Positions 11,877-21,449 of a DNA stretch of 64,000 nt are shown here, piece by piece. The stretch comes from Gnetum montanum (taxonomy: Eukaryota > Streptophyta > Gnetopsida > Gnetales > Gnetaceae), in contig MNCI01004656.1 in NCBI GenBank assembly GCA_015680685.1, forward strand, positions 1,077,567-1,141,566, given 5' to 3'. Position numbers and translations under genes: made by a program. The notes below the pieces were generated by a model. The model was not told the DNA's origin and ran no database searches. It was given only the letters and a program-made list of their open reading frames with translations. Each line of letters begins with the position of its first letter. Within the stretch, counting starts at the first letter, position 1.

Positions 11877-12332
11877 AAAATTTCATTGGAAATTATGAAA
11901 TACGTACCCACTGCGAATTTAATGCGCTTCAGTATGTGCTCCGACTCCTACGCGAACAGTTCGTGAAAATTTATCCTGAATCACGAATCTCCAGCGCATA
12001 GCTTTTTTTCGATGCGATGCGAGGCAGCCATGTACAGCTAAATTTTAACTTGCAATCGTTTACAACTTCCGCGTCTCAACGGTAGAGCAAGTTTCTTTGT
12101 TTAACCTCTGCAAAATCTCTTTTGTATTATCCCTCTCCTCTGATCAGTGAGTAATGAATAGTTTCGTGCGAACTGTTTGTTGTTTCTGTTCTGTTGCATC
12201 AACGAATACTTTCATACACAGTATGTCAGCATATTGTTTCTTTGTTTTCATGTAACTTTTTCATATAGATTTTTCTGATTTATTCTTCTCCTGTAATTTT
12301 TTACAATAGATAGAGTTCTTGTTCTTTGACAG

Positions 12333-12532
12333 GATTTTCTCAGAAGTGGATTTTTTTTTTCAAAGAATTTGAGGATAAAAGTACCCATCCAATTTTTTGA
12401 AGCAGAACACCACTAAGCACTATGAAAACCTGGAAGGTCAGTTTGATCCTTTGCATCTTCTCAGATTTGGTTAATACGAAGATGGGTAGTTAGCGTCTTT
12501 GGATCTTAATCCATGACTGTTTTGCCTTGAAG
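12333..12532 (+). other. Candidate leader exon and 96-bp intron of the 12.5-kb gene
   Basis: A pyrimidine-rich acceptor ending ttctttgacag closes at 12332, suggesting an exon from 12333. An ATG at 12422 is followed by five codons and a donor, AAG|GTCAGT, at 12436/12437. An acceptor, ccttgaag, ends at 12532. Removing 12437-12532 joins MKTWK to GKDLK and keeps frame with the ATG at 12548, which would add 10 residues. The in-frame fit supports the model. Only transcript data can tell whether translation starts at 12422 or 12548. Confidence 0.45.
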
Positions 12533-12547
12533 GGAAAAGACTTGAAA

Positions 12548-13312
12548 ATGGCAGCTGCAGGGGAACCAGAAGAAAAAAACAAGCAAAGTTGCGTTGGTGA
12601 TAAGAGAAATGAGAAGAGAAAGATAAAAGAGACGACAAGTCGGAAATCTTCCAAAAGGGTTTCAAAGTCGACAAAGCAGGAAACCAGCCAGCCTTTGCAG
12701 ACAAAACCCAAGTCTGCAAATAGTCCTGAGAATAAGCGTATTACCAATTTCTCTGCCCAAAATCTCCATCTTCGTTACCCACAAAATACATTCAAGCCAA
12801 AGCTTCCTCCTTGCATGCAGCAACAACAGCAATTCCGTTGCAATGAAACTGTCACACCCAACTCCCCTTCCAGGCTAGCGCTTGCTGTTGCAGGCTCAGA
12901 TATCATGCTTATGTCTGCCAAAGAATTTGAAAGACTCCCAGCAAGGTTTGGCGCTCATCTTTATAATGGAAAACTGCCTGAAGCAGATAAGGAACCATGT
13001 CAACTAATGAGTGTTGAGGGATATTTGGGAAAACAGGATCCAATGATGCCCATGCTTACAAGCCGAGCAAACAGCAATGGGTTTACAGCTCTTCTGCAGG
13101 ACGCCATTCTTCAGGGCAATGCTGGGTTTGGGTTTCCTTCCTCTACTGATTCTGCTGATGCTGTGCTTGCAGGAAGGTTTAATAACTGGAGTAATGTCAG
13201 CTCCTCAACGTCATCATCATCCAAGTATACTGTCCATGATGCCACTGGAAATCATGCCCCGCTTGTCCAAAGCACTGCTATCCTGAAGAATCCTTCCCCT
13301 AAGTTTCCATGA
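12548..13312 (+). CDS. Intact host gene; basic, Ser/Gln-rich protein of unknown function
   Basis: An uninterrupted frame of 254 codons from an ATG in strong plant context (AAAATGGC), ending TGA at 13310-13312. If the upstream mini-exon is used, the protein has 264 residues. Visible layout: a Lys/Arg-rich N-terminus (about residues 10-43, with KRNEKRKIK and SSKRVSK) that looks like a nuclear localisation signal; a polar region with MQQQQQ at about 90-95; a more ordered segment, SDIMLMSAKEFERL followed by PARFGAHLYNG, at about 117-141; a short helical-looking ALLQDAILQ; and a Ser/Thr-rich tail. Codon use and lack of stops set it apart from its surroundings. A poly(A) signal follows 227 bases downstream. 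I cannot assign a family; a nuclear regulatory role is only an inference from the basic stretch. Confidence 0.8.
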   Translation: MAAAGEPEEKNKQSCVGDKRNEKRKIKETTSRKSSKRVSKSTKQETSQPLQTKPKSANSPENKRITNFSAQNLHLRYPQNTFKPKLPPCMQQQQQFRCNETVTPNSPSRLALAVAGSDIMLMSAKEFERLPARFGAHLYNGKLPEADKEPCQLMSVEGYLGKQDPMMPMLTSRANSNGFTALLQDAILQGNAGFGFPSSTDSADAVLAGRFNNWSNVSSSTSSSSKYTVHDATGNHAPLVQSTAILKNPSPKFP

Positions 13313-13538
13313 TCTCATCGCTGCAGTGTCCCGTGTCCAACAGTCTATAATTGAACTTTTTTCTTGCTATTGAGATCTGGACAGTGAAGCAAATATTGAA
13401 GAATGCCAATTATGCTTCGATTCTAGTTTTATGATTGGCTTTCTTAAGCTGTGGGAGATGCCTGCATTCATGCTAAAGACTAGTCTAGTTTAGCAGTATC
13501 TACTCTGCAAGGCATATATATATTTGCGATATGTTACC

Positions 13539-13544
13539 AATAAA
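13539..13544 (+). terminator. Polyadenylation signal AATAAA
   Basis: A canonical AATAAA, overlapping a second near-match, lies 227 bases after the stop codon of the 12.5-kb gene, within an AT-rich stretch preceded by tatatata. Position and orientation fit the 3' end of that gene. Confidence 0.55.
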
Positions 13545-14100
13545 ATAAAAACTTTAGATTTTGAACCGTTTGGATGATTTAGTCTGCATTCTCCAAGTAT
13601 TGGGTTTTCGTGGTATTAATACTGGTTGGTTCCGTTAGATTTTCTGCTTAACTTCATTTACCTTTTTTAAACTTCTGTTTCCTAGATAATTCAAACGATG
13701 TCCTTCATTGTTATTCAAGATGGTGCTTGAAGCAACATTCTGTTTTCCAGTATTAAACTTTATAACCAGAGGTATGACTTAATTCGTTTCTTATTTTTTA
13801 TTTTAAAAAATGAGAATTGGCATAGAATTTGAGTCAATGCCACTATATTTGTTGTGGGACTATTATGATTGTCTTAAGTTTTACTCAAAGTGAAACCGAA
13901 ATTGAAATTTCTTCTGGGTGTTTAGTGAAATCAATTTAAACAAAATACATTACTATATCCTGCCTGCAAGTATTTTGTAATTGAGTCAAAGTGTAATTTA
14001 ATAATTGGGTATTTTGAACCATCTTTAAATTGCAAGCATGCATGGTTGGTATGCATATACCATCTTTAATAGTCCTATTTTTCCCTTGACCTCCGACGTA
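13545..14100. other. Intergenic, no signal
   Basis: AT-rich sequence with no open frame, repeat or motif that I can support. Confidence 0.4.
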
Positions 14101-14940
14101 AAAACAGATATCACGCCTTCTCCTGCCTGTTGTGCCCTGTTCTGCGGCTGCACTCCGCTTGGTTGCTGCTCTCCGCCCACTGTGCTCTGCCGCTGCGCTC
14201 TCTGCTAATCAGCCGTGCGCTTTCTGTTGCTCCACCAGTGTCACTGCCGTAGTGCCATGGCCTTTGCCAGTGTGCTCTCTGCGTCGCTCCATCTACTATG
14301 TTAACCTATACCGTTTGCTGTTGTTTTTTTCTGTAGAAATGGCGTTAGCTCCCTTGTTTGGGTTGAGGGTTTTGCTGTAATTTCAGTGTAAGTAAATGCA
14401 ACTCACAATTTTGTTTTTGTTTTGTTCGCATTGCATGGCTACATGTTCTGCACATTTTGATTTTTGAATTTTTACAATGCAGGGCTACGCAAGTTGCACT
14501 GAAACTACGAATTATGCAATTCTTTGCAATTCGCATGGTTCTTTTTTTTTTCTCCTTTTGTTAATGCTGGTTTGTGATCACACTTCGAAACATAGTTTCG
14601 TTGCACTATGATTTTATGCCACTGTTTTTGTGACCTACGCCTTGCATTGTAGTGTTAGAGTATTTTAATTTGTAAATTGCGACCACACTGTCACTTGCAG
14701 TTTTGTGGCACTGTCTGTTTGTTGATGTCTTTTGTATCCAATTGGGAGAGACTTGTGCCTCGCTGTTTATTGAATTTTAATATATTTGAAAAATGCAGAC
14801 ACATTGCAATTCGTTGTTGGTTGACACTATTTTTTATTCTGTTTCGATTTACGATTGCATGAGAACTACGCCTTGCAGTCTTATAGGAGTACAATTCTAG
14901 GTGAATTGATAGTCGTGTAACACTGTTTCAAATGTATGCT
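14101..14940. other. GC-richer segment followed by a TGCA-motif-rich segment
   Basis: 14110-14290 is locally GC-rich (many ctgc/gctc words) and leaves an 82-codon open frame at 14132-14380 that looks like composition rather than a protein. From 14395 to 14900 the words gcaactcaca, gcaagttgcac, gcaattcgcatgg, ccttgcattgtag and cttgcag recur irregularly, with the same flavour as the motif cluster at 20090-20640. This could be the eroded end of a DNA transposon; unproven. Confidence 0.3.
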
Positions 14941-15179
14941 AATGTTAATTTTAGTGCATCGGGCCTACAGTTGGCAAATTATTTTCAAAGTTATATCCAA
15001 TCATGAGTGTTATAAGGGCCAAAGGCACCAGCAAAAGAGATCTTTTGTGTGAGTAATTTTATTTTGATATTTAGTTATTTCAAAATTATATTTATACATT
15101 TGTTCAACAATTTTATTTGTGTTATGTTATTCTAAATATTATTGAATCTCTGAAATTGGAGCTATTGCCTTAGTTTGTG

Positions 15180-16033
15180 AATGTAATGTTCAAACTATTT
15201 TGGAGTTGCTCAAAATGTTTGTCCTTTTTAAGAAGTTAAAGAGAATTGGAATATATGATTGGATGACAATGAAAAGTTGCTATGATAAAAATGTTGTTTA
15301 CAATTTTTATGAGTAGTTGATTGATGGTGTCTCGAATGGGGTAAATACTTTGCAAACCACTGTACAAGGTCAGAATTTTATCTTCAACACAAATGATATT
15401 GCAGATATTATACAAGTTCCATGTAGTAATGAGCCAGTTATCAAGAAATGAAGGTGGAAGAAAAGTGAAAATCACTTGATTCAGCATGGCCAAAATTTTA
15501 ATAAGAGAGATAGCAATCCAAATTACTATCTGGAGTTGTTGTTGCTCTCAAAATTTATGTAGCGGGCTTTATTTTAGTAAAAGCAATAAAAGCTAAAATC
15601 TCTAACAATGCAATTTTACTGATGTGGGCATTGGATAACAATGAAGGTTTTCCTGTTGTTGTTGCTCTCAAAATTTATGTAGCGGGCTTTATTTTAGTAA
15701 AAGCAATAAAAGCTAAAATCTCTAACAATGCAATTTTACTGATGTGGGCATTGGATAACAATGAAGGTTTTCCTTTTAATATCTTAGTGACTATACTATC
15801 TGAGATTAGGAGGCATGGAAGGACATGGAAACTTCATGATGTTAGAGAGTCTTTGGGGTTTCCAGTTATTGTGACCAAATTACTATAGAAACACAACATA
15901 TAGTTTATCCCTTTCCAACTTTAGGATATAGTGAAGTTGGAGCCTGATAGCATTTTCAAGAATGCATCCTTATTTGAGAGGCCTAAAACCTTAATTGATG
16001 TGAAAGAAGATGATAAGTCTTCTATGCATCGAT
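15180..16033 (+). pseudogene. Plant transposon-protein-like ORF relic (PF20167/Athila ORF-1 type)
   Basis: A decayed frame that begins KRIGIYDWMTMKSCYDKNVV and VYNFYE and continues TTVQGQNFIFNTNDIADIIQV, which resembles the FYANL...V.G..v.f....i..il.vP block of plant putative transposon proteins and Athila ORF-1. The better part, 15535-15888, reads KIYVAGFILVKAIKAKISNN, AILLMWALDNNEGFPFNILV and ESLGFPVIVTKLL, matching the family's C-terminal LLY.I..G....v...I...I......FP..IT.L pattern. Stops and a frameshift precede 15535. An exact 120-bp tandem duplication (15535-15774) doubles 40 codons in frame. The function of the family is unknown; it is usually carried by LTR elements. Confidence 0.5.
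15535..15774. repeat. Exact 120-bp tandem duplication
   Basis: 15535-15654 and 15655-15774 are identical as far as I can read. The period is 120 (40 codons), so the frame is maintained. Exact identity inside an otherwise decayed ORF implies a recent event or an assembly artefact. Confidence 0.95.
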
Positions 16034-16499
16034 AAATTATTAAAATTATTAAATTTTAGCATCGATAAATAAAGTTAAAAATTATTTAAAATACAATATG
16101 CCTATGGAAGATTTCCATACGTAGCATATGTCTCAGTGTCCTCAATTTGCCAATGGCAATTTAAAATTAGATGTATGATTTGTAATAGAGATTATGAATT
16201 CCATCATATGCAAAAGGGGTTATATTTTTATCCAAGTTATTGTCATTGTAATCATCCTAGCCTTATTCGAATAAAATTGAGTTGAAATTTCATCTTCCAA
16301 ATGCTTTCAAATTATTGACATTAATAACCCAAAACTTTATGCAATGAAAAGAAAATTTTGCAATTTTATACTTTTGTGAAATGTAAGAGACCATGGTATT
16401 AATTAAAAGAAAAAGTGTCAATAAGAGACATTGTAAATAGATAAATATAATAAAAAAGGAAGGTTAGATGCAACTATCAACATACACATATACAAAGAC
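16034..16499. other. AT-rich spacer between two opposed ORF relics
   Basis: No gene or repeat recognised. The end of one element and the end of the other should lie in this interval because the flanking relics converge. Confidence 0.3.
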
Positions 16500-17865
16500 A
16501 CAATAGACTAGCTAGATCCTGGTGCAATGTTTCCTTGAGCTTCATTTCGAGCATCAGCCTCCATGAAATTTGTCTCTATGATAGAGTCATCAACCACATT
16601 GATTGGTTGCTTCTCCATTCTTACTATTCCTAATGGTCCTACCTTTGAGTCATGGAATGAAGTGGTCATTTGAATAAACTAGGGATCACTAATATCTTCC
16701 ATCATCGTAGAACTAGACACATGCAATGATTGAAAATGTTTGGATGAGTAATTACCCAATGATTTAATATTCACATATAGGTAGCCAAGCCTCTTGTCCA
16801 CCCATTCAAAATGGTGATTAATCTTTGATTGCATGGCATCTAGGCAGGCATCAGTGTGGCTTTCAACCTATCCTCCACTACCTCTAAGTAGGTAAATATC
16901 ACTAAACCATCTTAAAATTGCTTTTGTTGTTAGGCAGGAATGATAGTTGCAACCTACATCTCCTTGTGCTACCCGTAAAACCATTGCCATTCATCCTTGC
17001 CACCATCTCCTTTGACACATGGTTCTAGGAGTCAGATGAGATCATTAAGTCATGTCCTAGGGACACACTCGATGTAGAATGCACATGCCAAATGTCGTAG
17101 TTTGTCCACACGAAAAGTTTGGACCTCTACATCATCCTCCTCTAGTTTTACAATTTGCCAGTGCCTAAGAAGATTAGATGCAATAGATGGGAAAGGAATT
17201 GTAGCACCATCTTTGCTAATGATCTCCATTCTTTGCATGATAATGTTGGGATAGTTCAAAGAATAGTCACCCTTCAAATCTACTAGTATCATAAGGATGA
17301 AAGACATCACATGAGTGTGATGCATGATTGCTAGGAGGTTTGTGTGGATTGCCTTAATCAAAACTCTCTATTGTTGGTTGAAGTTCTTGTAGGGCCATGC
17401 TATCTTATCAGTCATAACCTTGGACACCCTACTCAATAGCTATGTATTTTTATCTGAGGTGATAATCATAAAAAACTCTTGCTATGGTCCAACTATCATG
17501 TTTAGCACTTGCACCAAGATATCCTTTGCAATCTTGACTACCTTCGAGACAAGTGATCCTCAATGATGTGCCATGTAGAACTAATTGACCTCCTCCTCTT
17601 AGTAATCATCACCTTTGGTGATAATGAAACCAAGATGATGCACAATAAGCTTGTTAAGCATTTGAGGCCAAATGAGCTACATCAAGGTGTTGAAGTCCCT
17701 TGGACTTTGCAAGGGTGCTAATCTAAGTTTGTCAACCCTTTGTTGCCACTCATGCCATGGTAATGACTCCTAGGCATAGCAAACTACCTCCACCTCCTAC
17801 TATCTTGCAGCATTCTGTCTAGTAGCTTGAGAGCCTACAGGATGTCTATCCTATGATTGTGCCAT
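16500..17865 (-). pseudogene. Second plant transposon-protein-like ORF relic
   Basis: Reading the minus strand from an ATG at 17865 (MAQS, stop, DRHPVGSQATRQ), one frame can be followed for over 1 kb despite about a dozen stops, mostly TAG. Landmarks are WHEWQQRVDKLRLAPLQS, MLNKLIVHHLGFIITKGDD and, in an unbroken 103-codon stretch (17361-17050), TNLLAIMHHTHVMSFILMIL followed by PFPSIASNLLRHWQIV. The last part matches the nLlp...h.s.v...ra.l...i..G......i......I.FPslit.L. pattern of PF20167-type plant transposon proteins. The tail to 16500 is less clear. Same family as the relic at 15180-16033 and ORF2 of the LTR element at 23921-32257, but in the opposite orientation to the former. Confidence 0.5.
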
Positions 17866-17990
17866 TTTTTGTACATCTTGCAGTTTGTCAAATATCTTCC
17901 TATCATGTATTGGTTGTGATGACACTTCTCTCTAAGAACTCAAAAATATATTCCACTTGAAATGTTAATATCTAAAACATTGTTGGCCAT

Positions 17991-18058
17991 TGATAATTAA
18001 TGATAGATTAACTTGCACTTTTTTATGTCAATGATAATTAATGATAGATTAACTTGCA
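17991..18058. repeat. 27-bp direct repeat, period 41
   Basis: tgataattaatgatagatta plus seven further bases occurs at 17991-18017 and 18032-18058 without change. The repeat is AT-rich and has no evident function. Confidence 0.9.
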
Positions 18059-18647
18059 ATATTCAATGACTACATTATTATAAACCGTTCAAATCCATTT
18101 TAGACAAAATTTTTTCTAAATTAGCATCCCAATCGATATTTTCAACGAAACTCTTTTAACTGACAAACACAAACTTCTATTGTAATAATAAATAAATTCT
18201 AGGAACCCTACATGATGTCTACTTGTTAAATAGTATATAAAATATAATATCATTAGGATAAATTATTAACAATTTTTGACATTTTCTTGTGGTGTAATTA
18301 AGATACTGTCTCTAGAAGGATGTAAATTGCATTGACAAGACACAAAAGAAAATTACTTATGTGATAGCAACATCAAAAGGGTTTTAAGGAAGAGTAACAA
18401 GTAAAAAGAATAAAAGATTGAGTTGGTAGTAAAGCTATTAAAATTATGACATTTTAGAAATCAAAAATCAATTATTCAAAATGGGCATAAAATACCAAGT
18501 GCTTGCATATGAAGAGCAATCAATAAATAATATAAATTTACAAGTTACATGGAATGGTTAAGAGCTGATAGAAGTCATGGCTAAATTCATGCATATAATA
18601 TCAAAAAATGGAAACTGCTAGTATAACTACCTTGAATACACCTAGTG
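18059..18647. other. AT-rich, no signal
   Basis: No open frames, repeats or motifs worth reporting. Confidence 0.4.
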
Positions 18648-19215
18648 ACATTTAACAATATGAGACAAATACTTACCTCAAGTATCATATTACAAATTTC
18701 TTTAAAGGCTTACCAAGAAAGATTCCCAAAGGGGATTTCCAAGTGAATCATAGGTATATATCAATATTTTCAAACAAATGCTTAGTGAATAATTGTTAAG
18801 AAAATATACTAATTTAAAGAACAAACATTAAGTACAAAATTATACATACATAAAAATAACAAATTTGTATCACTATCTTACAAATAGGCTAGTCTTCATT
18901 TTAGAGAGTTTTATGTGTCTAACTGTATTAAACATTTAACAATATGAGACAAATACTTACCTCAAGTATCATATTACAAATTTCTTTAAAGGCTTACCAA
19001 GAAAGATTCCCAAAGGGGATTTCCAAGTGAATCATAGGTATATATCAATATTTTCAAACAAATGCTTAGTGAATAATTGTTAAGAAAATATACTAATTTA
19101 AAGAACAAACATTAAGTACAAAATTATACATACATAAAAATAACAAATTTGTATCACTATCTTACAAATAGGCTAGTCTTCATTTTAGAGAGTTTTATGT
19201 GTCTAACTGTATTAA
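18648..19215. repeat. Exact 284-bp tandem duplication
   Basis: 18648-18931 and 18932-19215 appear identical base for base. The unit is non-coding and AT-rich. The lack of any difference contrasts with the divergence of every LTR pair nearby, so the copy is very young or results from assembly. Confidence 0.95.
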
Positions 19216-19689
19216 ACAATAGAATAAAATTAATGTATGGCCATTGATTAATGAGATTGTAGTAGTACTATGATTGACTAGAAATTTAGAAGCATTCAAA
19301 GATGCAGAAGCATTGAAAGACGCAGAAACACTAGGCATGCTAATACAAGAACAAGAACTTAATTCCTATAAATGTTTGGAAGTAGTAATAGGTTGCATAT
19401 GCTAAAGGTCCATTTCCAAATGCAGTGTTCAATGGAATTGCAAGATTTTCGTTAACAATCTTTATTGAAATAATATAGAAATTAGTGAAAGAAACATAAA
19501 TAAATGTAATATAGTAATTGTTATATTTAAATAGAGTGAAGATGGTTAATTTAGGATTAAAATTTCTAGACATAGGTCATTGCTTGTTCCATTTAAAATG
19601 ATTTGATATGTCACTGCATGATTTTTTTGGTGGAAAGATCAAACAACATGATTTTCTAGATGGATACATAATTTACATCAAATGCTATG
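19216..19689. other. AT-rich, no signal
   Basis: A few short reiterated words (for example gatgcagaagcattgaaaga near 19300) but nothing assignable. Confidence 0.35.
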
Positions 19690-20650
19690 CTTCCAGTTAG
19701 AGCCCTAAAAATAGCATTCTTCATTTATGATATAGCGCATTTCAAAAATAAAAGGATTCTCCTATTTAATAAAATTGTAGACCATTGTTGCTAATCCTAG
19801 CCTGAGTAAATAATTAAGGAATTTGAGATTTTCACTTTTTTTGAACATACCCTCATGCTCATTGTTGCTTTAATCTCAGAAATTTGGTTCTTTGATATGA
19901 GATCCTCTACTACTACCTTGGTTGCTTTGCTTTATGGCCTTTTGTGACATTGATTCTCACCGAATGTTTGCTATGAGCATGTAAAAGTAAAAATGGTAAT
20001 GTAAAAATGAAAACTACAACCATGTAGATACATTTTATTTTTCTAAATTTTAACCCATGATGCGAGGTCCTATGAATCACATTTTTCAAAATATTGCAAG
20101 TCGCATGTTAACTCTCATCTTGTAGTTTATCTAGAAAATTACATCTTGCATTATTTAATTGCCATTTATAATTATTTTTGAACTTTGTGAGATGCATGAA
20201 AAATTGTGACTCACACACTTCTTCAAAATGTGTGACTCATAGTCTTAATTGCAACTTGCATTCTAAACTTGGAAAGTGCCAGTTGCATTGAGGTGCACTA
20301 TGTTAGCTCAGTTTTTATAAAAAAAAATTAAAATGTGGGGATATGCAAGTCACATGACCTCACATAATTATTTTTTGTAAAAGAAGCAAGTCACATACTT
20401 GAATAAAATTTAATTTTAGAGAATCCTACATGATGCATGTTCTTGCATGTTATGTTACTTAAACTATGGGCACTTGTGAATTGCATGTACTTGTAGATTT
20501 TTCAATAGTAGAAATTGTGTACCTATCTGGAAAACTATGGATACATGTGAAATGCATGATGTCGTAGCTCCCTAAATAAGAGAGGACTATGGGAACATGC
20601 AGATCACATGTTCTTGTAGTTCTTAAGAAGTGAAGTATTCTTGGTAGTAT
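19690..20650 (-). repeat. MULE-associated 5'-flank-like repeat, copy 1
   Basis: This segment is a diverged direct copy of 32263-32880. Both contain ccctcatg.tcattg, a Leu/exon-like stretch around gctttgct.tatggccttttgtgacatt, gtttgcta, and ccatgatgc, in the same order. On the minus strand both have an ATGA.CATGAGGGTA(A/T)GTT donor-like site. The other copy lies directly upstream (minus strand) of the MULE transposase once the LTR insertion is removed, so these may be 5' regions of two related elements. 20090-20640 is rich in degenerate words of the form atgcaagtcacatg...ttgtag. Confidence 0.5.
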
Positions 20651-21449
20651 TAGTAAAAAATTTAATCATGATATATAGGGATCATTGTCTAAAATGTAAT
20701 TGACTATGTACATTTAGGATTTATCATGTCTAACACATAGTCTTGCAACATCCACTTAATTAATATAAAGAATAGTTTTATCCAATAGAATAGAGTGACA
20801 AACATGATGTTAAGTAATCAAAAAACAAGTACATAGTATTTTCCATTCATAGTTTGCTTTTCAAGGTTGTAGATCAAAAAAATAAATTGACAAAATGTCA
20901 TCACATGAGTTGTTGTTTTAGTGTAGACACGAGATCAAGGGACTATCCTTCATTGTCTTGGCCATATACACTCCAATCCACAAGAAAAATAAAATCAATT
21001 AAAATAAAAAGAGGACAATGTAAAATATGCAAAAAAAATAAAACCATATATAAGCAAAGAAATAGTATCATCACCCTCAGTAAAAGGTTTTCTTGCATAG
21101 TTACGGTTTGAAATGTTTTGGGCAGAACATTTGGTAGGACTATTCCAAGTAAATATTTTTTTGCTTCACAATCCATTTGCATTACATGAAAATATGAACT
21201 TCAATTTCAATAATTCCACATGTTTTTCTATTCCTAAAATACTATCCTTGTTTGTAGGCAATGTCTTTATGAATTTTGTCAATCTATTTTTGAGGTTCAA
21301 AATTTTTATCTCCTACTTTGCATGTGTTTTACATTTTTCCTCACCCATATCTTTATCTGTATTCTCCTCCGTGTCCACCTCATTTGTTACAAACCTTTAG
21401 CTAGTTGATTCTAATGTCTTTAGTGTCATTCCAAGTTTTGAAGTATCTT
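20651..21449. other. 3' flank of the MULE transposase
   Basis: Mixed AT-rich sequence downstream (minus strand) of the transposase stop. Overlapping open frames on both strands around 20850-21400 have no familiar motifs. The element end and terminal inverted repeat expected here were not recognised. Confidence 0.3.

Noticed and set aside
12471-12747. Minus-strand open frames opposite the 12.5-kb gene
   Set aside because: Antisense shadows of the real coding strand.
14132-14380. 82-codon open frame, Ala/Leu/Cys-rich
   Set aside because: Lies in a GC-rich ctgc/gctc stretch and looks like composition, with no domain or conservation signal.
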